Shown piece by piece: positions 29,741 through 39,296 of a stretch of DNA of 43,584 nt. Each line of letters starts with the position of its first letter. Position 1 is the first letter of the stretch. This DNA is from an uncultured Oscillospiraceae bacterium (lineage in GTDB: Bacteria; Bacillota; Clostridia; Oscillospirales; Oscillospiraceae), in assembly GCA_910588365.1 (NCBI GenBank), contig CAJUQS010000154.1, positions 1 to 43,584 on the forward strand, in the 5' to 3' direction. The notes under the pieces are model-generated. The model saw only the letters and a list, made by a program, of their open reading frames with translations. It ran no database searches and was not told the DNA's origin. Position numbers and translations under genes: made by a program.

Positions 29741-30480
29741 ACTTGTTTCGCGCGGATCTCCACGTCCACACCAGCGCCTCCCCTGACGGCCGCTCCTCCC
29801 TGGAGGCTGTCGCCCGGGCCGCCAGAGCGGCGGGGCTGGATGCCGTGGCCATTACGGACCACGATCTCTGCACCCCCGTCCCCGCCTCCCTGGAGGGGGT
29901 ACTGCTTATCCCCGGGTGTGAAGTCTCCACCCGGGCGGGACATATCACCGGCCTGTTCCTGGACAGGCCCCTGCCCCTGGAGGCGCTGGGCCGTTTGCCG
30001 GCGCCGGAGGACGCGGTGGCGGCCATTCGTCAGGCCGGCGGGCTGGCGGTGCTGGCCCACCCCTTCCACCGGCCCGGGGCGGAGCCGGAGAAGTTCACGT
30101 TTCCCCTGGACGGCATGGAGACCGCCAACGCCCGGGCCGCCTTCAAGGTCCCCGACGCCAACGGGCGCGCCGCCGCCCTGGCCGCGGCACGCGGCCTCGC
30201 CGCCGTGGGCGGCAGCGACGGCCATGACGCCGCCGAGGTGGGGAATGCCTGCACGGAGCTGGAGGCGGAGGAGCTGAGCCTTCCCGCCCTGCGCTCGGCG
30301 CTGGCCGCCGGGCGGAGCCGGGGGGTCCTGATAAAAAATACCGCCCATTTCCGCAAGGGGCTGTCCCAGTGGACCAAGGCCCGGCGGGGTGAGAGCCTCC
30401 CCCGGCTGGGGAAGGCCGCCGCCTATATGGGGTATTGTTTGCTGCTGGATATTTGCCGCGCTGGGCGCGGCAAGGGGTGA
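29737..30480 (+). CDS. PHP-domain metal-dependent phosphoesterase
   Basis: 247 residues. It starts MNLFRADLHVHTSASPDG, with the HxH metal pair at residues 9-11. AITDHD (about 43-48), AHPFH (about 107-111) and GSDGHD (about 164) supply further metal ligands. The PHP fold hydrolyses phosphate esters, often histidinol-phosphate-like or nucleotide ones. The start was chosen because ATG 29737 overlaps the previous stop by 4 nt and because the PHP motifs begin at residue 7. The tail after residue 190 (HFRKGLSQWTKARRGESL) is basic and unassigned. Its role with the ligase is not known. Confidence 0.8.
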   Translation: MNLFRADLHVHTSASPDGRSSLEAVARAARAAGLDAVAITDHDLCTPVPASLEGVLLIPGCEVSTRAGHITGLFLDRPLPLEALGRLPAPEDAVAAIRQAGGLAVLAHPFHRPGAEPEKFTFPLDGMETANARAAFKVPDANGRAAALAAARGLAAVGGSDGHDAAEVGNACTELEAEELSLPALRSALAAGRSRGVLIKNTAHFRKGLSQWTKARRGESLPRLGKAAAYMGYCLLLDICRAGRGKG

Positions 30481-30576
30481 CCGCTTCTTGTACGGGCCCC
30501 GGGAGAACTGCTCGGTGTCACCGCGACGCAGATTGGCGACATGGAGGGCGTCAGCCGGAGTCATTCAAGTACCAGT

Positions 30577-30665
30577 CCACTGGATCAGATGCCCGTAGGA
30601 TTTACCCGTTCACGGGGCACCGCTGCTCTTCATTTTCGGAGCGTCCTCGAAAAACCCCGGTTATT
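30577..30665 (+). repeat. Dispersed repeat, family R6 (plus copy)
   Basis: Partner of 4130-4216 (minus). Shared blocks are CCAC, GATCAGA, CCCGTAGGA, GTTCACGGGGCA, GCTCTTC and GAAAAACCCC. It lies in the 30481-30818 gap, which contains only repeats and the ribosome site of the next gene. Confidence 0.5.
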
Positions 30666-30709
30666 TTTGGGGGACCGGGGCGTGGGGCCGCGCAGGCCCT
30701 ACTTAGCTC

Positions 30710-30758
30710 GCGTCATTCGGCAAAGCCGAACGACTGCCCGGGCGGCGCAAGCGCCGCA
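30710..30758 (+). repeat. Two-hairpin repeat, family R4 (copy 4)
   Basis: TTCGGC-AAA-GCCGAA then GGGCGGCG-CAA-GCGCCGC, with the CGTCA lead and CGACTGCCC link. The first hairpin is identical to copy 1 (4012-4063), the second to copy 3. Confidence 0.6.
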
Positions 30759-30818
30759 AAGCTGCCAAAATACCCGCTCTGCCGTCCGCAGGGCGGCAGA
30801 GATAAAAGGAGGCCCCCT

Positions 30819-32165
30819 ATGTCCCTTGTTACCAAATCCATCGGCCTTGCCAAAAAGGCCAAGCACCGCTTCCAGGACCAGATCAAGGAGCGGACCCCCG
30901 TCTACCTCTCCCCGGTGCGCCGCATTGAGCGGGTGGCCACAAAGGAGCGGGTCTGCGCCATGACCTTTGACGACGGCCCCTGCCGTCTGCCCGCCAGCCC
31001 CGACCACTTCCGGGGCAAGGCACTGACCCTGGTGCTGGCGGAGATCCTGGAGCGCCACGGCGCCAAGGGCAGCTTCGATGTAGTGGGGGACACCTCCGCC
31101 AACTACCCCGACAAGCCCGGCAAGCACGGCTCCGCCTCCTGGGGCGGCGTGCGCTTCGACCACTACCCCGACTTCGGCAAGGACAGCGACGGGGGCGTGG
31201 TCCACTGCCCGGAGCTCATCGACCGTCTGCTGGCCGGGGGCCACGAGATCACCAGCCACACCTACTCCCACGTCCTGTTCGGCTGGAAGCCCCTGGTATA
31301 CGGCCAGCGGAAGTATTTGCAGGGCCTGGAGCCGGTGGTGGCGGATCTGAAAAAGCTCCACCAGGCCATGGAGGACGGGTGGGGCTATCCGGTGCGGCTG
31401 AGCCGCCCCCCCCACTACGTGGACGGCATCAAGGGAGGCTTTACCAGCTACGACGCCTATGCCCTCATGGGCTATCAGTACATGGCCGCCAGCTTTGACG
31501 GCGCCGGCTGGCTGCCTCTGGCTACCTATGAGGCCGAGGTGGAGGCCACCTGGCGTCCCATGGAGAAGCTGCTGCTGGAGGACCCGGACGCCTTCCGGGG
31601 CCAGATCATCTTCCAGAAGGACGGCTTCAACATGGCCCGGCGGACCCCCATTGCCGACGGCCTGGACAAGCAGCTCCAGCTGCTCACCGACCACGGCTAC
31701 AAGGTGGTCACCGTCTCCGAGCTGCTGGAGCGCTCCCCCTTCTGTGACGTGCAGCCGGACAGCGGCACCGGCCGGGCCGCCCGGAAGCTGCTGGGCCGGG
31801 GCTGGTGCCCGGCCTTCCAGGACAATACCCTGCGGCCGGACGCCGTCCTCACCCGGGGCGAGCTGGCCATGATGGCCTACGGCTGGGAGACGGTCCAGCG
31901 GCGCATCGACATGGTCCGCGCCGGCAGGGCCCCCTTCCGGGATCTGGCCCACCGGCACCCCTACGCCGCCGCCGCCGCCCTGGCCGTGGAGACCGGATCC
32001 ATGTCCGCGCCTGACGGCCGCTTCCGGCCGGAGGCCCCGGTGACGGCGGTGGAGCTGGCCCAGTTCTGCTCCACCCGCCTGGGGCGGACCCCCTCCCTGG
32101 AGAACTGGGCCACCCTGACCCACGGCGAATTTTTCCTCATGGCGGCGGGGCTGCTGGAGGGCTGA
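30819..32165 (+). CDS. Polysaccharide deacetylase family protein with SLH-like C-terminus
   Basis: 448 residues. The NodB deacetylase domain has MTFDDGP (about residues 48-54) with the catalytic/metal Asp pair and HEITSHTYSH (about 144-153) with the two metal His. It would remove acetyl groups from a cell-surface polysaccharide or peptidoglycan. The C-terminal 140 residues resemble degraded SLH repeats (FRDLAHRHPYAAAAALAVETG, RFRPEAPVTAVELAQF), yet the N-terminus has no hydrophobic signal. Start ATG 30819 follows AAAAGGAGG; the longer frame from 30435 crosses repeats. It follows the PHP gene by 338 nt and may be on its own transcript. Confidence 0.75.
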   Translation: MSLVTKSIGLAKKAKHRFQDQIKERTPVYLSPVRRIERVATKERVCAMTFDDGPCRLPASPDHFRGKALTLVLAEILERHGAKGSFDVVGDTSANYPDKPGKHGSASWGGVRFDHYPDFGKDSDGGVVHCPELIDRLLAGGHEITSHTYSHVLFGWKPLVYGQRKYLQGLEPVVADLKKLHQAMEDGWGYPVRLSRPPHYVDGIKGGFTSYDAYALMGYQYMAASFDGAGWLPLATYEAEVEATWRPMEKLLLEDPDAFRGQIIFQKDGFNMARRTPIADGLDKQLQLLTDHGYKVVTVSELLERSPFCDVQPDSGTGRAARKLLGRGWCPAFQDNTLRPDAVLTRGELAMMAYGWETVQRRIDMVRAGRAPFRDLAHRHPYAAAAALAVETGSMSAPDGRFRPEAPVTAVELAQFCSTRLGRTPSLENWATLTHGEFFLMAAGLLEG

Positions 32166-32276
32166 GAAGCCGTATTCTGCCCCTGATCCGTCCCCTTCCG
32201 GCCGGCTGGCGCCTCCCCGGCCGGAGCGGCCCGGAAACAAAAGCGAGGAAAAGGGCGGTTTCCGGTGCGGTTTCAC

Positions 32277-32306
32277 TTGACAGATGGCGGCTAAAGCGAG
32301 TATTAT
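32277..32306 (+). promoter_or_regulatory. Promoter of rny
   Basis: TTGACA (32277-32282), an 18-nt spacer and TATTAT (32301-32306). It leaves a leader of about 145 nt with no open frame; nothing else was recognised in 32166-32458. Confidence 0.65.
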
Positions 32307-32458
32307 TGAATAGGATTTTTGCCGGTGGGTAAGAAGGGGTATCCGCCGGTTATTTCCGTGTCCGGCGTTACGTCACCGCCGGTCCCGCACAAACCCCCAT
32401 CCCATAGAAGGATCAAAAGAGAACGCAAGGAAAAAGGTTAAGGAGGAAAAATCGTTCT

Positions 32459-34009
32459 ATGCCATTTCATCAGTTCCTGATTACGCTTGTAATCGCGCTG
32501 GTTGTGGCGGCCATTTCCTTCTTTCTCGGCATCACGGTACGGAAGAGAGTAGCGGAAAAAGAGATTTCCAGCGCGGAGGAGGAGGCCCGCCGCATCATCA
32601 ACGAGGCCATCAAGAGCTCCGAGAGCAAAAAGCGCGAGGCCCTGCTGGAGGCCAAGGAGGACATCCTGCGCAGCCGCACCGAGTACGAGAAGGAAGAAAA
32701 GAGCCGCCGGGCTGATCTGCAGAAGCAGGAGCGCCGGCTGCAGCAGAAGGAAGAAAACCTGGATCGCAAGACCGAGAACATCGAGAAGAAGGAGGACGCG
32801 CTGGCCCAGAAGCACGCCGACGCGGACCGGACACAAGAGGAGATTGAGCTCATCAAGCGCAGCCAGACCGAGATGCTCGAGCGCATCTCCGGCTTTACCG
32901 TGGAAGAGGCCAAAAACTACCTCATCGCCCAGGTGGAGGCGGAGGTCACCCACGAGGCCGCTGTGAAGATCAAGGAGGTTGAGGCCCGGGCCCGGGACGA
33001 GGCCGAAGCGCGGGCCAAGGAGGTCATCACCACCGCCATTCAGCGCTGCGCCGCCGACCACGTGGCCGAGATCACCGTCAGTGTGGTTCCCCTGCCCAAT
33101 GACGAGATGAAGGGCCGCATCATCGGCCGAGAGGGCCGCAACATCCGCACCATCGAAACCCTGACGGGTGTGGATCTCATCATCGATGACACCCCGGAGG
33201 CCATCACCGTCTCCTGCTTCGAGCCCGTGCGCCGCGAGGTTGCCCGGGTGGCTCTGGAGAAGCTGATCGCCGACGGGCGCATCCACCCCACCCACATCGA
33301 GGAGATGGTGGAGAAGGCCCGCCGGGAGGTGGACGCCGTCATCAAGAGCGAGGGCGAGCGGGCCGCCTTTGAGACCGGCGTGCGGGGCCTGCACCCGGAG
33401 GTCCAGAAGACCCTGGGCCGCCTCCACTACCGCACCAGCTACGGCCAGAACGTGCTGCAGCACTCCATCGAGGTCAGCCACATCGCGGGGCTCATGGCCT
33501 CGGAGCTGGGGCTGGATGTTCACGCCGCCAAGCGGGCCGGCCTGCTCCACGACGTGGGCAAGGCCCTGGATCGGGAATACGAGGGAACCCACGTGGATCT
33601 GGGCGTGGAGTTCTGCCGGAAGTTCAAGGAGAAAGAGGACATCCTCAACGCCATCCAGGCCCACCACGGCGACGTGGAGTGCAAGACCCTGATGGCCTGC
33701 CTGGTGCAGGCGGCGGACGCCGTGTCGGCGGCCCGTCCCGGCGCCCGCAGGGAGAACCTGGAGAACTATATCAAGCGCCTGGAGAAGCTGGAGGAGATCA
33801 CCGGCACCTATGCCGGCGTGGAGAAGTCCTACGCCATCCAGGCCGGCCGGGAGGTCCGCGTCATGGTCCGGCCCGAGGCCGTCAGCGAGGACCAGATGGT
33901 GATTCTGGCCCGGGAGCTGGCCAAGAAGATTGAGGACGAGCTGGAGTACCCCGGCCAGATCAAGGTCCACCTCATCCGGGAGACCAAGGTGGTCGAGTAC
34001 GCCAAGTAG
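32459..34009 (+). CDS. rny: Ribonuclease Y
   Basis: 516 residues, the usual length. An N-terminal transmembrane helix (about 5-24, ITLVIALVVAAISFFLGITV) anchors it. A long charged coiled coil follows (about 30-190). Then come a KH domain (GRIIGREGRNIRTIE at about 219) and an HD domain with HDVGKALD (His364/Asp365). It is the main endoribonuclease that starts mRNA decay in Firmicutes. ATG 32459 follows AAGGAGGAAAAATCGTTCT. It is monocistronic, with a promoter at 32277 and a terminator at 34111. Confidence 0.93.
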   Translation: MPFHQFLITLVIALVVAAISFFLGITVRKRVAEKEISSAEEEARRIINEAIKSSESKKREALLEAKEDILRSRTEYEKEEKSRRADLQKQERRLQQKEENLDRKTENIEKKEDALAQKHADADRTQEEIELIKRSQTEMLERISGFTVEEAKNYLIAQVEAEVTHEAAVKIKEVEARARDEAEARAKEVITTAIQRCAADHVAEITVSVVPLPNDEMKGRIIGREGRNIRTIETLTGVDLIIDDTPEAITVSCFEPVRREVARVALEKLIADGRIHPTHIEEMVEKARREVDAVIKSEGERAAFETGVRGLHPEVQKTLGRLHYRTSYGQNVLQHSIEVSHIAGLMASELGLDVHAAKRAGLLHDVGKALDREYEGTHVDLGVEFCRKFKEKEDILNAIQAHHGDVECKTLMACLVQAADAVSAARPGARRENLENYIKRLEKLEEITGTYAGVEKSYAIQAGREVRVMVRPEAVSEDQMVILARELAKKIEDELEYPGQIKVHLIRETKVVEYAK

Positions 34010-34110
34010 GCGCTGTATTTCCGTGCGGGCGCGGAATGTGACGTATCCTCCCCGCGCGAACGGCACCATACCTCCCCTCCGCCTCCGGACGGAACGGGTA
34101 TACACACAGA

Positions 34111-34145
34111 GGGCATCCCGCCGAAAAGGCGGGATGCCCTTTTTT
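34111..34145 (+). terminator. Intrinsic terminator of rny
   Basis: GGGCATCCCGCC pairs with GGCGGGATGCCC around GAAAA, followed by TTTTTT. Confidence 0.88.
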
Positions 34146-34193
34146 CACGGCTCCGAGACGCCGCACTTTCTCCGGGAACGCGCAAAATAAGGA

Positions 34194-34222
34194 TTGTCAA
34201 TTTCAGGAATTCTTGCTATACT
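34194..34222 (+). promoter_or_regulatory. Promoter of the M60 peptidase operon
   Basis: TTGTCA (34194-34199), a 17-nt spacer and TATACT (34217-34222), 78 nt before the start codon. Confidence 0.6.
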
Positions 34223-34299
34223 TATTCTGGCGGTTTATCCCCTGGATGTCCGCCGCAAAAGGACCATTCATCGCTGTAAAAAAGAAAGGAAATACGACC

Positions 34300-37200
34300 A
34301 TGGGAGGAACGATACGAACACCGCGCAAAAGGCTGCTGGCCTCGCTGCTGGCGGCGATTTTGACCCTCTCCCTCATCGCCCCGCCGGCCGGCCGGGCGGC
34401 GGCGGAGAGCGGCGTCACGGGCAGCGTCTCCGCCACGCTGCGCATCGACTACGAACAGAGCCTGGAGGAGCTCCGGGAACGGAACGTGCAGGTGGAGGTG
34501 CTCCAGGGCGGCGCCTCTCTGGGCGTTCTGCCCCTCTATGAGAGCGCCGAGACAACCCTGGGCCAGTATCCGGCCGCCGTCACCCACCGCAACCGGGACG
34601 GCGGGGAGCTGGGCGGCGGCAGCTGGCCCGGCTACCTGGATCTGGAGGTGAAGGGCCTGCCCCAGGGGTCCTACACCCTGCGCTTCACCGGCCGGGGCTA
34701 TGTCACCTGTGAGGAGACCGTCAACATGACGGACTGTGCCTGGCACGTCATCGCCGGCACCGGGGACGCCACCTTCACCCTGGGCGACGTCAACGGCGAC
34801 GGCCGGGTGGACGAGAAGGACCGCGCCGCCCTCACCGCCGCCCTGGGCTCCCGGAGCCCGGCGGATGTGACCGCCTATGACCTCAGCGGCGACGGCCGGA
34901 TCGACATCACCGATCTGGCCTACGTCAACCGCCAGCTGAAGGCCCAGGGCGGGGCCGAGCAGCTGGAGACCACCTGGCTGGGCGTCCAGGTGGACATGGG
35001 CACCACCCAGGCGGATCTGGGCAAGCAGCCCCTGACGGTGGAGGGAAGCCTGGAGGACCTGTTTGTGGATAACGGCAGCGCCGTCACCTTCCGGCCCAAT
35101 TCCGGCCAGACATCCATGACCATCCCCCTGACCCTGTCCAAGGCCATGGAGACGGAGGAGATCCAGATCACCTGCCCCACCGCCGGCGCCCCCGCAGCGG
35201 GCACCGTGGAGGTGGAGGACGCGAACGGGAAGAAAGCGCTCTTTAACCTCCCCGACGGGGAGGCTGTCCCCGATGACGTTCACGCCATCGGCCGCGTGGA
35301 GGGCAAGAACGTTATTACCATCAACCTCGGCACCCGCGTGGCGGTGAAAAAGGTCACCATCACCGTGACCAAGCTTCCCGAGGGCGGCTACACAACGGTG
35401 GAGACCATCCAGTTCCTCAAGGACATCGTGCCGGAGAACCCCGCCCCCGCCAACAGCGTGGTCAAGGGCCTCACCGCCGTCCCGGGCAATGAGAGCGTCA
35501 GCCTGAGCTGGAACGTGCTGCCCAACGTGTCGGGCTACAAGGTCCTCTACTGGCTCCAGAGCAGCCCCAGCACCGTACAGGAGCTCCACGTGGACGTGAC
35601 CAGCGCCCAGGTCACCGGCCTGGACAACCTGAAGACCTACGTCTTCACCGTCACCCCCACGGACGGGACCTGGGAGGGCAAGCCCTCCGCCCCCGTCACC
35701 GCCATGCCCATCCCCTCCAAGGTCCCCGACAAGACGGACATGGTGACCGTCACACCCATGGACGGCGCGCTGCGGGTGTCCTGGAAGGCCGGGAAGATTG
35801 CCACCTACTACGAGGTCCACTACTGTGAGAAGGGGACCGAGCAGTGGCAGCAGGCGGGCGGCCGGCTGACGGATACCTCTGTTACTATCGACAACCTGAC
35901 CAACGGCGTGACCTACACCCTCTACGTGGTGGCGGGCAACGACATCGGCCTGGGCCCCCGGTCCGACATGGCCGAGGGGACGCCGGAGGCCGTGAAGATC
36001 GAGCGGCCTGAGGGCATCCCCACCGAGGGTATCCTGGACCGCAGCAAGATCGCGAGCGTTGAGCTGGCGGACAAAGACAACTACGACAGAAACTCCTACA
36101 CCGCCAACAAGCCCTTTGCCCCCGAGAACGTCATTGACGGCGACTACGCCACCCACTGGACCGCCAGCAGCAACTGGAACCGCGACGAACACATTATCGT
36201 CACCTTCACCGAGCCGGTGAATCTGAGCAACGCCCTCTGGGTGCCCCGGCTGGACGGCGCCTACCCCACCTACCTGCGGGCCTACAGCTTCCGGGTCTGG
36301 TACGAGGGCGATGATCTGTCCAGCCCCGGCACACAGATCGTGCCCCATCCCTCCAGCGGGATTTCGGACGCGGCGGGTGCTGCGTCCAACTGGCCCAATG
36401 TCCCCAATTTCAGCACCCTGTCCTCTGACCGGTTTGCCATCATGCCCCTGGGCAACCAGAAGAACGTGGTCAAGATCAGCATTGCCGCCGAGCAGAGGGA
36501 TTACTACACCGTCAGCTGCTCCGAGCTGCTGTTCATGGAGTACGACCCCGAACACGACCTGGACGGGGATGTTGCGAAGCTCTTTGCCGACGATCTCCAC
36601 ACCCAGCTGGCTGAAGGCGTGACAGCGGAGACTGTCAGCGCTCTGAAGGAGCGGCTGGCGGGGGATGAGCGGAAGTACTGCCTGTACCCCAACACACTGG
36701 CCGACGAGCTGGCTTTGGCGGAGGAGCTGCTGAACACAAAGAAATCCAGCGGCGGCGTCATTGAGGGCCTGGACGCGCGAAAGGCCGACTCCAGCGCCAG
36801 CAGCAGCGACCTCCAGCCCCTGGGCGTCACCGCCAAGGCGGGGGATGAGATCACCATCTATGCCTCCGGTATTCCCGCCGGACAGTCCCTCACCGTCCAT
36901 GCCACCCAGTTCAACAGCGAGGTCTCCGGCTGGAGGGGCTCCATGGGCACCCTGGTCAACGGCCGGAACGTGCTGAAGGTGCCCCAGCTGAGCAGCAAGT
37001 CCGGCGTGGACCACGGCGGCAGCCTGTACTTCACCTACAGCGGAAACAATCCGAAGGGTATCTCCCTCCACGTCCGCCGGGCCACTGATATCCCCGCCCT
37101 GGACCTGTCCGATTGGTACAAAATGGATGAGGCCGCCCGCCGGGATACGATTGGCAGCTACATTGACGAGCTGGATACCTATCTGGGCGGCATCACCATC

Positions 37201-39285
37201 GCCAACGACACCGGCGACTACCGCAACGTCACCGAGATCACCACCCCCGTGATGCTGCTGTCCCTGCCCGCCAAGGCGGTGCAAAAAGCCCTGGGCGGTG
37301 ATACCAGAGACACAAAGATCGAAACCCTCTACAACAACGTCCTGGCCTGGGAGGACATCATGCACATCTGCAAGATCACCCACGGCATTGACGAAACCTA
37401 TGCGAACAACAACCTGACCGGACGGCAGAACATCCGCTGCATGACCATGTTTGCCGGGGCCTTCATGTACGCGGCGGGGAACCACGTGGGCATTGGCTAC
37501 GGCTCCTGCAGCGGCATGGTGGTTGGCAAGCCCATCCCCCAGATGAATGGGGATGCAAACCGTCTCTTCGGCTGGGGCATCGCTCACGAGATCGGCCACA
37601 ACATGGACCGTCTGGGCAAGGCGGAGACCACCAACAACATCTACTCCCTGATGGTCCAGACCTATGACGGAGCGGACAACACCCTGGCCTCCCGTCTGGA
37701 AAACAGCGGCAAGTACCAGCGCATCTTCAACAAGGTGGCCCAGGGCTACCCCGGCGCCTCCGGCGACGTGTTCACCCAGCTGGGCATGTACTGGCAGCTG
37801 CACCTGGCCTATGACGAGGGACAGAATGACAGCCATGGCCCCATGTGGTTCTTCAATCAGTTCTCCAAGGACTGGGCAGCCGGGACCTACACCGCAGGCG
37901 CGTCCAGCTACGACGACAAGGTCGCCCTCACCGCCGCCGGGGTGGTCGGGAAGGATCTGACGGAGTTCTTCACCCGCTGGGGCATGGTCCTCAGCGAGAG
38001 CACCAAGACAAAGCTCGCTACCTATGACAAGGAGACCCGCGCCATCTGGTACCTCAGCGACCAGAGCCGCCGGAAGCGGCTGAATGGAACCGGCTCTGCC
38101 AGCGGGCAGATTTCTGCCACGGTGGTTCCCGAGAAAACCGCGGACCGCAAAAACAATGTATTCAATGTGACCATTGATGCCAGCAACCTTACTGACGCTG
38201 GCAATGTCCAGGGCTATGAGATTCTCCGAGATGAGAAAGCTATTGCTTTCGTTATGGCGGCAAAAGATACGACCTCATATACCTACAAAGATACCATCGG
38301 ATCCGCCAACCACCGGGCCTATGAGTACAAGGTGGTCGCCTATGATACCCTGGGGAATCAGATCGGCCTGCCGGTAGACGCGGGACAGGTCCGCGTGGCC
38401 TATGACATGGAGGTGGACAGTAGTACCTACAAGGTCAGCCTGGAGAACGGTACAGCGACCGTCACCTTTGACAGCGAGACCCGTATCTCCGGTTTGAAGC
38501 TCCTGAACTTGATTCCTGGAAATGGTGATTTCACCGTCACCATCACCAGCGCTGCAAATGATGAAGGAGAAGCAACAGAATCCACCTTTACCAATCATTT
38601 CAGCAACAACCAAGCCGTGGACGATACCAATAGCTTTGTCTCCTACTTCCCGTACCCAGGCACAGCGCCTGAGGACACCCGTATCTGGACCTATGATGCC
38701 AAGACAGTGGTGATTTCCGGCCTGCCGGAAGCTGTCACGGCGGACAATCTGGCGTTTATCAGCTACCCCGGCGACGATATCTCCTTCCTGGAGGGTGCCA
38801 CGGTGGGCCGGCTGGCGGCGGACTACTCCTACGCTGATGCCGAGGGTGTGGAGCAGATCATCCCGAAGGATACCCTGGTGATCCTGGGTAACTTCCGCGG
38901 CGACCCGCTGTACAACACGGTCAAGATCAGGGGGCGCTTCTCCCAGACCAACATCGCCGAGAGCGGAGAGCCGGTAATCAAGGAGGAAACCCGCCTGCTG
39001 GACGGCCATGCCCTCCTCTTTGCCACCGTCCCGGAGACCGGCGAGGTCTGCGACATCAGCGACGGGTTCTTCCTCTTTGTGCCCAATGTCCAAAAGGAGG
39101 CGGAGCTCCAGGGGAAGGATGCGCCTAACAACTGCGAGGCCAATAATCTCCTGCCCAGCCAGATTCAGGCCATCCTCTCCCGCACGGATATGCCCGACAG
39201 CACGGACAGCCAGCGGGAGACCGCCCAGACCATCTGGATCAACAGCCCCGGTGGGACAGACCTGCCTACGGTTATCTTGAATTGA
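34300..39285 (+). CDS. Secreted multidomain M60-family metallopeptidase (enhancin/mucinase type)
   Basis: 1661 residues. Start ATG 34300 follows AAAGAAAGG and opens a signal peptide (basic RTPRKR, hydrophobic 12-30, cleavage near AAAES). The order is an N-terminal beta-domain, two dockerin-like calcium repeats (DVNGDGRVDEKD and DLSGDGRIDITD, about 160-215), a beta-domain, two fibronectin III modules (about 387-470 and 476-562), an F5/8 type C/CBM32-like module (about 579-747), the M60 domain (about 840-1235) with the gluzincin motif HEIGH at 1096-1100, and one more FN3-like module (about 1300-1370). M60 enzymes of gut bacteria cut mucin-type glycoproteins. No membrane or LPXTG anchor is present. 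Co-transcribed with the SLH gene 11 nt downstream. Confidence 0.85.
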   Translation: MGGTIRTPRKRLLASLLAAILTLSLIAPPAGRAAAESGVTGSVSATLRIDYEQSLEELRERNVQVEVLQGGASLGVLPLYESAETTLGQYPAAVTHRNRDGGELGGGSWPGYLDLEVKGLPQGSYTLRFTGRGYVTCEETVNMTDCAWHVIAGTGDATFTLGDVNGDGRVDEKDRAALTAALGSRSPADVTAYDLSGDGRIDITDLAYVNRQLKAQGGAEQLETTWLGVQVDMGTTQADLGKQPLTVEGSLEDLFVDNGSAVTFRPNSGQTSMTIPLTLSKAMETEEIQITCPTAGAPAAGTVEVEDANGKKALFNLPDGEAVPDDVHAIGRVEGKNVITINLGTRVAVKKVTITVTKLPEGGYTTVETIQFLKDIVPENPAPANSVVKGLTAVPGNESVSLSWNVLPNVSGYKVLYWLQSSPSTVQELHVDVTSAQVTGLDNLKTYVFTVTPTDGTWEGKPSAPVTAMPIPSKVPDKTDMVTVTPMDGALRVSWKAGKIATYYEVHYCEKGTEQWQQAGGRLTDTSVTIDNLTNGVTYTLYVVAGNDIGLGPRSDMAEGTPEAVKIERPEGIPTEGILDRSKIASVELADKDNYDRNSYTANKPFAPENVIDGDYATHWTASSNWNRDEHIIVTFTEPVNLSNALWVPRLDGAYPTYLRAYSFRVWYEGDDLSSPGTQIVPHPSSGISDAAGAASNWPNVPNFSTLSSDRFAIMPLGNQKNVVKISIAAEQRDYYTVSCSELLFMEYDPEHDLDGDVAKLFADDLHTQLAEGVTAETVSALKERLAGDERKYCLYPNTLADELALAEELLNTKKSSGGVIEGLDARKADSSASSSDLQPLGVTAKAGDEITIYASGIPAGQSLTVHATQFNSEVSGWRGSMGTLVNGRNVLKVPQLSSKSGVDHGGSLYFTYSGNNPKGISLHVRRATDIPALDLSDWYKMDEAARRDTIGSYIDELDTYLGGITIANDTGDYRNVTEITTPVMLLSLPAKAVQKALGGDTRDTKIETLYNNVLAWEDIMHICKITHGIDETYANNNLTGRQNIRCMTMFAGAFMYAAGNHVGIGYGSCSGMVVGKPIPQMNGDANRLFGWGIAHEIGHNMDRLGKAETTNNIYSLMVQTYDGADNTLASRLENSGKYQRIFNKVAQGYPGASGDVFTQLGMYWQLHLAYDEGQNDSHGPMWFFNQFSKDWAAGTYTAGASSYDDKVALTAAGVVGKDLTEFFTRWGMVLSESTKTKLATYDKETRAIWYLSDQSRRKRLNGTGSASGQISATVVPEKTADRKNNVFNVTIDASNLTDAGNVQGYEILRDEKAIAFVMAAKDTTSYTYKDTIGSANHRAYEYKVVAYDTLGNQIGLPVDAGQVRVAYDMEVDSSTYKVSLENGTATVTFDSETRISGLKLLNLIPGNGDFTVTITSAANDEGEATESTFTNHFSNNQAVDDTNSFVSYFPYPGTAPEDTRIWTYDAKTVVISGLPEAVTADNLAFISYPGDDISFLEGATVGRLAADYSYADAEGVEQIIPKDTLVILGNFRGDPLYNTVKIRGRFSQTNIAESGEPVIKEETRLLDGHALLFATVPETGEVCDISDGFFLFVPNVQKEAELQGKDAPNNCEANNLLPSQIQAILSRTDMPDSTDSQRETAQTIWINSPGGTDLPTVILN

Positions 39286-39296
39286 GGTGCGGCACA

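Noticed and set aside
32166..32458. Possible terminator or riboswitch before rny
   Set aside because: GC-rich inverted repeats (CCGGCCGG) are present but lack a U-run or any known riboswitch core.
34222..37836. Minus-strand 1204-codon frame opposite the M60 peptidase
   Set aside because: Shadow frame: the plus-strand product has signal peptide and HEIGH motif, while the minus frame has no motif, promoter or start context.
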